Assembly: GCF_932294415.1 (NCBI RefSeq) | Contig: NC_065541.1 | Span: forward strand, 31,604,790 to 31,668,789 | Direction: 5' to 3' | DNA from: Quercus robur | Lineage: Eukaryota; Streptophyta; Magnoliopsida; Fagales; Fagaceae | Length of the DNA stretch: 64,000 nucleotides | Position numbers and translations under genes: made by a program | Shown here: positions 14,990 to 24,614 of the stretch, piece after piece | Position numbering within the stretch: the first letter of the stretch is position 1 | Layout of the letters: every line of letters starts with the position of its first letter | The notes under the pieces: model-generated | What the model saw: the letters and a program-made list of their open reading frames with translations, nothing else | What the model was told of the DNA's origin: nothing | Database searches by the model: none

Positions 14990-15766
14990 GGTTGTCAAAG
15001 CTTTGTGAGCAATAAAAACGTAGACTTTAACACTAAAACATGAAAAGGAAAACAATGGCAGAATAAAGAAAATAAAGAACAAAGAGAATGTATGTGGAAA
15101 ACCCTGTGTAAGGATGAAAATCCACAGCAAGTGAAGGACAAAATATCATCCACTCTTAAAAGTTGTATAATATATGAAAAGTTTAAGGTTACATAAGGTG
15201 TTGTTCTTCCCAAAAACCTATCATTTTTGCCTTTCTTTCCTATCCTGATTTCCCACCTTTCTACCCTATTTGCTTAGCAACATTCTCCTCTTATAGTACG
15301 AGGAATGTTGCTAGATGTACAATAGCAAGTGTCTCACTCTCATTCCTCCCCACAAACCCTAATACAACTATTGTACTATAGTAGGAGGAGAGAGAAAAAT
15401 TGCCGCTGCCAGGGTAAAGAGATGAAAGGCGACTCTACTACATCATGAGGAACAAGTATCAACAAGGAAAAGGATTGCATGGAAGCTGAGGGCATTGCAC
15501 GTGTCTTTGGCAGTGGTCCAGATTGGTACTACCCAATGAGGGGTGTTCTGTAGCCTTTGACCAACAAAGACCAAATTCCCTTTCATGGTAGTGCTTCTTG
15601 TCCATGCCAGACTGTGCATATTGCTTCCCCCAACGTTTATCATGCTATTGGCACGAGCCAGGAGCCCAACTTCCCTCACCAACACTTCTCTCTTGTACCT
15701 CACAGTTTTTCCACGTGATGTAACCAAGTCAGCCTGTTTGCTTGCATTGGTTTGTGTAATGAACAA
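14990..15766. other. Repeat-like sequence with an unrecognised minus-strand ORF
   Basis: A minus-strand reading frame is open from 15886 to 15443 (147 codons), with a varied, non-low-complexity composition in its C-terminal 100 residues. I do not recognise the protein. Its first third lies inside the non-autonomous hAT-like element at 15767-16347, so only 15443-15766 is host sequence. It may be a captured or decayed gene piece. The sequence at 14990-15230 looks like part of a Copia-type LTR. Confidence 0.25.
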
Positions 15767-16347
15767 TAGGAGTGGCAATGTTTGACACAACTCCCAAACA
15801 CTACATAAACACAATATAGGTATTTGAGAGTTAGGGTTTAGCCTTAACAAGTTTGGATTATAATCGGGACAACCCATAATCGACATAATAAGAAACTTGT
15901 CAACTGTGGGTTGGCCCGCTTAACCCACATCAAACACTGTTACATATTTGTGTCAACATGTAATGACCAAATTTCAAACCTATTTAACCCATATAACAAT
16001 TAAATATTAATTTTATTTTAGATGTTACTTGTTATAGGTATTTTGATGTTATGAGTTATGACTCTGTAGAAAATTTGTTGTTTATTAAATTTAAAACAAT
16101 ATTAATAAGGTCAAACAAGTTGAAATGGATTGTATTTGAAGCGGGTTAAAGAAGTTGTATTTGTGTCAACCAATACAACTTGTTTAATATCAAGTGGGTT
16201 AAAATGGGTCATGTTATATTTGTGTCAATCTAACCTAACCTATATGTTAAGCATGTCAAGTGGGTCGTATTGTATCAACCCTCTTCATAAACAATCGTGT
16301 TAAGGTTGAAGAGTCATGACATGATTTTTAATGAATTGCCACCCCTA
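15767..16347. mobile_element. Non-autonomous hAT-like element, about 580 bp
   Basis: The left end TAGGAGTGGCAAT (15767-15779) pairs with the right end ATTGCCACCCCTA (16335-16347) as inverted terminal repeats with one mismatch. Internal runs of GGGTTA/TAACCC-like motifs and GTGTCAA are typical subterminal repeats of hAT elements. No ORF is present. A convincing 8-bp target duplication is not visible. Confidence 0.55.
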
Positions 16348-16985
16348 GTAGAATAGTCTCATAAGATACCCTCTCAGTCCCCTTCTATCATTAGACAGCA
16401 ACCATCGGCATCTCTTTTCTCAATGCCTTCGTACCGCTCAGCCACATGGGGCAGAGAAGGATTTGCTAGCTTTACCATGCTGCTAGACTGCTAGTACACT
16501 GAAGTTTGGTAGAGTTTCACTGATCTCACAGTGGCTGTTAGAAAAGGATTTGGTTAAGTGTTCTGGAATGGATTAGAATATGTTAAGAAGTGGGTTAGTA
16601 AAAAATCAGTAACCTATCAAGTAGCAACTCACTTTCGACTTAAGTCAAACACCATTTTTGGGTGAGCAAATTTTTTTTCTCCAAGAAATCGTTATAGATC
16701 CTCTAGATTAACTGTTTTGGCTACGAAATCATCTTTTAGAATCCCTTAGGTGTTTCTTAGCAATTTCTTAATTAGGTTGTGTATGTTTGGTGTGTTTGCA
16801 CTGATAGCTTTTGGCTATTTATTTATATAAGAATTTTTAGTGGGTCTTATTGTTTATTCTTGAAGGAACTTTATATTTGGGGAATAGTGAGTTAAATTTG
16901 AAGAGAGATTTTGGCATAGATGGTTTAAGTTAATCATTGGTGATTCATTGGGACAACGGTGAGTTATATATTTAAGATAAAGATA
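16348..16985. other. Intergenic, nothing recognised
   Basis: No gene, repeat boundary or RNA gene could be supported here. Confidence 0.4.
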
Positions 16986-16988
16986 GAT

Positions 16989-17607
16989 TAAGGGTTCATT
17001 TGAATGGAGGAATGGAAAAGTAGGAGTATGGAAAATATTTAGTTTTCTCTCTTGTGTGTTTGGTTGGAGGGGTGAAAAAGTGGAAGGGTGGAAAACTCTT
17101 TTGTTTGGTTGGAGAGAAAAAGGGAAGGATAAAAAATGTAATTTATATAAATAGACTATTATACCCTTGTTACATAATATGTAAGTAATAAATTTATTTG
17201 TACTAATTACATAATATAAAATTTATCACATCATATATATATATAAATTTATATTATTACTTTTATTATTATAATGTAAAAATTAGGTTAGTCACGTTGA
17301 AAAAGAAAAAAAACGTTCAGGTCACGTTAAAAAAAAAAAAAAAGAAGAGAACGTTCAGGTCACGTTGAAAAAAAAATTTGGGAGGGCATTATGGTAATAA
17401 TGCTATGAGACACTTTTCTCTCATGAGTTTTCCTCCCGATTTGGGAGGAAAAAATTTGTGAGTCCGGGAGAGAAAATTTTATCCCGAATTTTCCACCCTT
17501 CATATTTTCTTTATATTCCCAAATAGTGGAAAACACTGTTATATCCCTTTTTTCCTTTCTATATTTTCTATCCTTCCTAAATTCCATCCCACCAAACATA
17601 GTGTAAC
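16989..17607. mobile_element. MITE with imperfect terminal inverted repeats
   Basis: The left end TAAGGGTTCATTTGAATGGA and the right end ATCCCACCAAACATAGTGTA are approximate reverse complements. Sequence just inside is also symmetric (GGAATGG.../...TTCCATCC and TGGAAAAC/GGAAAACA). There is no coding capacity. The sequence CACGTTGAAAAA recurs three times at 17294-17370 as a small tandem array. Its ends resemble the intronic MITE at 25664. Confidence 0.5.
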
Positions 17608-18500
17608 AGAAAGCGTGAAAGAAATGTTTTTGAAGATTCATATAATTTCATTTCTTGATTACAACTGGCCTAAAAATGAAATAGAAAACCATATAGGGTG
17701 GAACTTATATTAACTAGAGCTGTCATGCATTTTATAAATACAAGTTGGCGAAAGGCATTCATCCGAAAAAACAAAACATAATAGTCAATAGAGGGGGCAG
17801 TTGGGAGTAGTTTATTTTATATGAAGGAGTGCATTAACAGTATTACATATGAGCCATTGACTCCTGCCTAATTTCTCGAAATTTGTCCCTGAAATTGCTG
17901 AGGGTTGCTCATAATTGCTAACAGTATCAAAATCAAATACACTATTATGCTAGTTTCACCAACATACTTTCTTATTTTTTATGGGATTCACCAACATATA
18001 TACTCACACCTGCCTAATATCTGGAAATTTGTCCCTCAAATTGCTCACACTCTATAAAGGTTCCTCATTGCTAAAAATATCGCAAATCACAATCAAAAAC
18101 ATTCTTGTGCTAGAACTAAAGCCTGGAATTACAAAATTTAAAAGTTGATAAAAGTGCCTCAAATCTATATATGTAAAGTGTGATCGAAGGGAAGGGATGT
18201 TGTTGTTGACATGATCACAGGAACAAGGTTGCTTTATATCATACCCTAGGCTGAGAATATTCTGGATTGATTAATGATTACACTTATTATTTGATGGTAG
18301 ATGGTGGATTAGTGCGCCAACATGTGCATTTATGTCCTAAAAGAAGCTCTCGACTCGTGTGTGGGATTCTATTTCTCTTGTTAGCTTGGGTAGTTGGGTT
18401 GGTGATTCTAAATTAGAAAGAAAAGGAAGTAGTAACTATACAATATCCAAAATTAAACTGTTGGAATTCGCTCAACAAAATTAATGTTTTTTTTAAAGAG
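17608..18500. other. Intergenic with an internal near-duplication
   Basis: The phrase GCCTAATTTCTCGAAATTTGTCCCTGAAATTGCT near 17866 recurs as a variant near 18013, so about 100 bp is locally duplicated with divergence. There is no gene. Confidence 0.4.
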
Positions 18501-18501
18501 A

Positions 18502-18650
18502 ATTTTAATTTATGACATTCATTCTTGATGATAGTTCTTTATCATCAGAACAAGACACCAATCGGTTTTTAGTGTAAGTGGGGATTGAACCTTAAATCTC
18601 TTATTCAACTATTAAAAACTTTACCAGTTGAACTAACTAGAATCTATAAA
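18502..18650 (-). repeat. tRNA-derived SINE remnant
   Basis: On the minus strand the sequence reads as a tRNA-like head: an A-box-like TAGTTCAACTGGTAAAG, then a B-box-like GGTTCAATCCCC, then a body with the ATGATAAAGAACTATCATC hairpin motif. This layout is that of plant tRNA-derived SINEs (Au-SINE type). A second copy lies at 56985-57305. It is not a functional tRNA gene: no cloverleaf forms. Confidence 0.6.
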
Positions 18651-19455
18651 TTAATGGTTTTTAGAATTTTGTTTTGGTATGAATGTCATTTGGCTAGAGC
18701 ATATGTTAACAATTTGTTGTACTTCACTCATTTCCACTTGCACTTATAATTTTGCAAATAAGATACAAATACAACATAAGATTATAAAAAGGACGGTGAG
18801 GATGTACTTTCAGTAAGGGAAAAACAAAATTAAAAGAGATGTTGTGATATATTCCTATTCTTCACAAGAAAAAGAAAAAAAAGAAGAGAGAGAGAGAGAG
18901 AGAGAGAGAGATGTGATATCATGTATGATTATATACTAGGAAAACATTTTAATGTTTTATCATCACACAATGGTCGACGAAGCAACTTTTCCATTTCTGC
19001 ACGTGACCATCTCAGTTACATACAGATACAGCCTATAAGTATTATACAACAAATTAAAATATCATTCACATTAGAGCACGCCATTTAGGTCCACATTTGC
19101 GGCTTAATTAAGTCTTTTTTTTCTTCTTACTTATTCCTTCTTAAATATCTCAAGTTCACCTTCTCAAAAAAATAAATAAAAACTCAAACTTTTCACCTCA
19201 CTTTCATCTATACGTAAGATATTGCATTTCTGACTGTTTCCTATTTGCTTCTTAATTTAATGCCTATAACCTTTCACATGATCAAATGTATAAAAAAATT
19301 GATCTTATGGGTGTTGTCGACATTTTCCCATATTATTTCAAGCCCTCTGTTTTGACATGATCTTAAGGTTCGATCATTTTTAAGTTTACAATTAGGACTC
19401 ACATAACTCTATTCACATTTTGAAAATGACCATTTAAAAAGGTTGATTGGTTCGA
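18651..19455. other. Intergenic with an AG microsatellite
   Basis: Holds an (AG)n tract at about 18885-18910. No gene recognised. Confidence 0.5.
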
Positions 19456-19457
19456 TA

Positions 19458-19660
19458 TAGTGTTCATTTGGCATGATTAATTTTGCCAACTTATTTTACT
19501 ATTCAGATTATTTTTGCTATTATTCATGGTTCCTACTGTACTTTTTGGTACTATTCATGGGTCACACTATACTATTTCAGCTAACTTTTACATTTATGTA
19601 TAGTACTTTTAACAAAACGTTTTCAATTCCAACAAAATAAGCAGATCCCAAATAGACCCA
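19458..19660 (-). mobile_element. MITE, family also at 23366
   Basis: The reverse complement matches 23366-23572 over its whole length. Shared blocks include TTATTTTGTTG, TAAAAGTA, TTAGCTGAAATA, AATACCAAAAAGT, GTAAAATAAGTTG and GCCAAATGA/ACCAAATGA. Ends resemble GGTCTATTTGGGATC/AAATGAACAC. It is non-coding. Confidence 0.6.
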
Positions 19661-19786
19661 TAAGCAATGGGAACCATTTTAGGATGATTGCAACTCTAAA
19701 CTTCAAAAAAAGAAAAGAAAAAAAAAGCAGGAATATTATACAAAGCTTAAAAAACCCTATATATGATGAGTATAACAATATTAAAA

Positions 19787-20968
19787 AAAGGGGGGGGGGG
19801 GTTAAATTACCATTTACCTCCCATGGTTGGTCATGTCACAATTTAGTTCACAAAATTTCATTGGTTACATTTATCCCCCTTAAGTTTGAAGTAATATGAA
19901 TTTGGTTAAAAATAAGCATTAGTCATATACGTGAAATGTGTGGGTGGAATTTTTAATGGTGACTTGAAAAAGTACCCTTAAAACTATGGACAAAGTTTAG
20001 TTACAAAATAAGTTATAATTTAAAATTACAACCTTACTCAATATCTTTTTATTGGAAGTGAATTTTGACAAATCCACCATTGGATTACATTTTTTTCTTA
20101 TATCTTCCATGCTTGCAAAAATTTTAAAAAATTAAATATCAATAATTATGTCATTAATAAATTGTTTAAATTGCAAGTTTTTTTAGTTTAAAATTATGCA
20201 TAAAAAATAAGCTTATAGATTATATAGTAAATAATATTTGATTAGCACAAAATTTTAAATGTGTATTAAGAGCATAAAGAACATGCAATTCAACCATTAG
20301 ATTTTCAAAATATGTAATAATATTAATTTTTTTAAAGGAAGTTATAGTCTTAGACTATAATCAATTTTGTAACTAAACTTTATCTTAAAACTATCATTTC
20401 TACTATTTTTTAGCTAGAAAAAGTTTAGATGCAAACAAGTTTGGAGCTATCACCTTCCAATTCATTATGTGACTATTGAAGAGATCATCCACATATAATT
20501 TTAGTCACATGATTTTTGAATGAGTCATGTAATTTGTTTAAATAATACGCATAGATAGTCCTATAAATCGTCACGAAGTGGGTCAAAGGAGATTTTTTCA
20601 AACTGGTTTGGAGCTAATCTTTGTCCTAGTTAGCCCCTTCTCTCTCTCTTTCTCTTAGAATGTCCCTCTAACACTTCTCTTTCTCTCTAATAGTTTTTCG
20701 TTCATTGATTATGGCTCCACCTTTGGGAATACTCGACTTAAATTTGGTTGGTTGGAGATGGACTCAATCTTTGATTGGGCTATGTCACTAGATCTTTTGG
20801 AGGGAATGAGCCGTCGCTTATGGCAACAAGTAGATATGGTTTAGGTTTTGGGAGTTCCTTAAATATTTTTTTCCCCTCTTTTTGTGGTTGTGATGGGATT
20901 TGGTTTTGAGGTCCTCTGATGATGACCACCATTGAAGAACCAATTGTTCATTTTAAGTGACCCCCCCC

Positions 20969-20999
<31 letters not shown>

Positions 21000-21087
21000 C
21001 TCACACACTCACACACTTACTGATATCAACAATTCAAGAACTTTTAATTTAATAACAATATAAATGAACTGGAATCTATTAATTTCT

Positions 21088-21128
<41 letters not shown>

Positions 21129-21425
21129 TGTATTGGTTAATGAAGAAATCGTAATTTGTGGGAATTGAATTTTGGGACTTCAATTTGCATTTTTTTTTTC
21201 TATAAGTTTACTTTAAAATTTGTGTAATGTTGTGTTTTTATGGCTTAGAAATTGTGGAATCCACATGATATAAAATTTGTTGATTGATTTGGATGGAATG
21301 CTAATGGTTTTTTTTTTTTTTTTACTCCAAATTTTAGAAGTATAAATGTAGCAAATAAAAGTTTATGGACTAAATTGTGACATGATCAAACTATAGGGAT
21401 AAATTATAATTTTATTCTAAAAAAA
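19787..21425. mobile_element. Long-TIR element, about 1.6 kb, possible Pack-MULE
   Basis: About 95 bp at the left (19797-19899) match the reverse complement of the right end (21333-21425). The clearest block is ATCATGTCACAATTTAGT, plus CTACATTTAT and AAGTTTG. A candidate target duplication TAAAAAAA flanks both ends, but in low-complexity sequence. No transposase is present. The interior (20630-20950) carries sequence unlike the ends, with an ATG-initiated short ORF at about 20711. Long TIRs with unrelated interior sequence suggest a Mutator-like (Pack-MULE) element, though no parent gene is recognised. It includes a poly-A/(CA)n tract (20969-21000) and a 38-bp poly-T tract (21090-21126). Confidence 0.45.
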
Positions 21426-21565
21426 TAGTTTGAGAATAGTAGATCCTACCAAGGAACTTTCGTAGATTTGAGATTTATTACCAAAAACTAACAATTTAGT
21501 TTCTATTTCATCAAAGAAAGTATTGTGTGTGGTTTATTTAGGCTTCTGCAACATCACTGAGACTC

Positions 21566-22105
21566 TAAGGGCACGTTTGGTAGACTGTAATAAACACTGT
21601 AATGCAATAGCTACTCCTATGATATAACTATTCCGTTGTTTGGTTATGTTTTTATTACAATGAATAGTTATTCTTTATAAATAGCTATTCTTCAAAATGA
21701 GGAATAACTATTCCTTATTAAAAGTACTGAATATAAATTCCTTCATGTTATATAATAACTTTTTTTAAAAATTTCCTAAAAAGCCATTAATTGCCACATC
21801 TTCAAAATGAAATAAAATAAATTTTCTTTATTGTTAATAATTAGCTCCATTTTGAACACTCTAAAATAAGTGTATTTTAGGAAATTTGACTTAAAAATGA
21901 TTTAATTACACATTTTTTTTATACTCTACTAAATTGTGGATGCATATTTAGAATTTTATTCCTAAATGGTCACCAAACTAATAAATAGTAATATTTATTA
22001 CATTCCAACTTAATGTATTTCTTGTAATACTTATTCCTATTCCCATGTAATAATCAATTACAGTTCCCATGTAATAATCATTACAGTGTATCAAACGTAC
22101 TCTAA
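21566..22105. mobile_element. PIF/Harbinger (Tourist-like) MITE
   Basis: The terminal inverted repeats GGGCACGTTTGGTAGACTG and CAGTGTATCAAACGTACTC lie immediately inside TAA trinucleotides at 21566-21568 and 22103-22105. The TAA/TTA target duplication is the signature of PIF/Harbinger elements. The element is 540 bp, AT-rich and non-coding, with a duplicated CCCATGTAATAATCA near its right end. Confidence 0.65.
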
Positions 22106-22539
22106 ATAAAATTTCAATTCAACCCAACATACCAATTCGATGTGTCTAGTTGGGTTGGGTTGAGTTGGATTAGTTTTGTACCATTGGTGGGATAGATGTA
22201 CACGTCTACTTCTTACCAAATAGGAAAAATTGAAAAAGGTAAAAAAAAAAAAAAAAAAAATATTTTTCTTTTCTTTTTTGAAGCCAAAAAATAATATTTT
22301 TTATGTTAAGAGTTTTGTGACTCAACTCGCATCTTATAATTATAATGTATCAAAAAAAAATATTTAAGATTCAAATCTCCACTCCAATGGTAACCATCAA
22401 ATTATGAAAAATAAAATTAAATGTTTTTCACACCAAAACAAGCTTGAATTAGATATTTGCTTTATCAAAACGCCCAGAACAGCTTTTGATGTACTCCAAA
22501 CGTAATTGCATGAAAGTTTAAATTAATTCAAAATTGAAT

Positions 22540-22575
<36 letters not shown>

Positions 22576-23365
22576 ACTTGGAGTCAAGGCAAACCCCAAA
22601 TATTGTAGTTTACCAAACACCCCATAAAATTAAAAAAAGAAAATAAAACAAAAATAACCGGCCAGTTTGAATTACAAATTTCCAACCCCATCACAAGGTT
22701 CACGACGCCAAAAATGGAAAGACACATTCATAGAACGTGTTGACGTAGAACTGACGTTGATTAACGCCACGAAATCATGACACGTGGTGTTGATGAACCG
22801 ACACGGCATGTAAACCCCCCCATTAACGTCGCTTTTAAGTTTGGTCAATGGAATAGACTGGAACTTTTGGGTGTGAAGTGTGAACGTTCGTATAAAAGAG
22901 GGGAAGGAAGGACTCGAGTCAACGCGTTTTATTTTATTTTATTTCATGTTTGTTTTTTTTACAAAGTTCGGCTCAAATCAGTATAGAGTTATTTTTTCTG
23001 ACTATTAGACGGTGGTTAATAAGGTTATTTATTTATACTATGTAACAAGTTATATACCTAATTAAGAGTAGTAATACTTAGTTGTTTGGATAGTTTATAA
23101 TATTTTTACAACAATTTTATAATAAATTTTTATGGAAAATTATTAGTGATAGGTGAAAAAATAATGTTAATAGTAAGACTAAATTATAATTAATAACAAT
23201 TTACTCCCTAAGTTTTGTTATGAAATTTATTGTGAATGTAACATTACTTTATTATGTAACTAAAATTATATACGATAGTCATTATCACTTAGTATGTTAA
23301 AAGAAGATATTTCTAAGGTTTAAAACAGAACTTTTTTTCTTCTTCTTTTTTTCCCCTTATATAGG
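22106..23365. other. Intergenic with (TA)n tract
   Basis: It contains a poly-A tract (22241-22260) and a (TA)n tract (22541-22573). At 22740-22800 there is a GC-richer stretch with GACACGTGG and ACGTTGATTAACG palindromes, resembling bZIP-type binding sites, but with no gene beside it to regulate. No coding sequence is supported. Confidence 0.4.
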
Positions 23366-23572
23366 CTCCGTTTGAGATCTATTTATTTTGTTGAAACTAA
23401 ATTTTTTTATTTATTTATTAAAAGTACGGTAAATAAAGGTAAAAATTAGCTGAAATAATACAATGAAACTTATAAATAATACCAAAAAGTGTAATAAAAT
23501 CTATAGATAATAGTAAAATAAGTTGAATAATAAAATAAATTGGTAAAATTAATTTTTACCAAATGAGCACAT
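23366..23572 (+). mobile_element. MITE, same family as 19458-19660, opposite orientation
   Basis: It begins GGCTCCGTTTGAGATC and ends ACCAAATGAGCACAT. It matches the reverse complement of 19458-19660 throughout. Directly after it lies an (AG)n tract (about 23585-23609). Confidence 0.6.
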
Positions 23573-24440
23573 AATAATTAAAAAAGAGAGAGAGAGAGAG
23601 AGAGAGAGAAAAGAGGTTCATTTAATTTTTTATGGTACTACCATGACCATGTTCTGTACGTCTATTTTTTTTTTTTTTTTTTTGAGAAATTTCTGTACGT
23701 CAATTTGAGAATTAATTTAAAGTTTATTTTTTAAAAGACATAATTAATAACCAGATTTAGTCTCTTGATTATGTCATATGTCATCACCAGTTTTGAAAAA
23801 AATTGCTGAGTCTTCTTAATCATCTAATCATACTTGTTTGAACTTAAGCGTTGGAGAAAATTTCTCTTCGGTGGTAGGTGCTACATTTGAACTTCAGCCA
23901 TGACTAATTACAAAATAATAATGATGCCGACTTTTATTTGCTCATTGCTGATTCAACATGTGGGGCCGCTCATATTTATTTTATTTTATAAATATATTTA
24001 CTTTCTTGGCGACTATTCCATATTCTAAGAATACAAACTAATTTCTTGGACACCTATACGCGTACAAAAGCAGATGTGAACAAGGAGAGTGGTTGGACTG
24101 TAAGACCAAACCAATGTGTACTTTTCAAAAGTTAGAAATGTAGGAAGCAAACAAAAGCCTGTGACTTCTTCCTTCTTCCAATATTGCTTTGGAAACAAAA
24201 ATCTTTCCTATCAATTTTGCCAATTCTTTATTTCATATTTTATTTTATTTTTAAAAAAACAAAGAAAATGATTTCTTATAGTTTATATTGGACTGTCAGC
24301 AATGCAAATCGACAGTCATGCATATGTGTATATATATATATTTATATATTCTAAATACAACAAGAACAAGTCAACAAACCCCAACTCTTCCAACAATATT
24401 TTAACGCCCACTTTCCCTTACTCTTTCCTCCATGCTTCCT
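23573..24440. other. Upstream intergenic region of the CYB561/DOMON gene
   Basis: No coding sequence is recognised. It holds (AG)n, poly-T and a short (TA)n tract. The proximal part, after about 24400, is the likely promoter. Confidence 0.5.
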
Positions 24441-24448
24441 CTAACATC

Positions 24449-24455
24449 TATAAAT
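24449..24455 (+). promoter_or_regulatory. Putative TATA box of the CYB561/DOMON gene
   Basis: TATAAAT, 160 bp upstream of the ATG at 24615, is preceded by a CT-rich stretch. This would place the transcript start near 24480. Within the presumed 5' UTR, CTACATACTGAAAACTT occurs twice (24538-24554 and 24578-24594), a 40-bp-offset duplication. Confidence 0.45.
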
Positions 24456-24614
24456 TATTGAATTTTGATCCATAACTTTGATAATAAGATTGAGAGAGAA
24501 CATACCTTAGGAAACAATTTCAGATCTGGAACATAACCTACATACTGAAAACTTGTTTTCTATTGAGGTGTTCATCTCTACATACTGAAAACTTTATAGT
24601 TGTGATCACCAACC

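Noticed and set aside
18575-18650. tRNA gene on the minus strand
   Set aside because: A- and B-box-like motifs are present but no cloverleaf or anticodon arm forms, and a repeat body follows. It is a SINE head.
22777-22986. 69-aa plus-strand ORF in a GC-richer stretch
   Set aside because: No family features; ends in poly-T-derived residues. The ACGT palindromes are noted only as possible binding sites.
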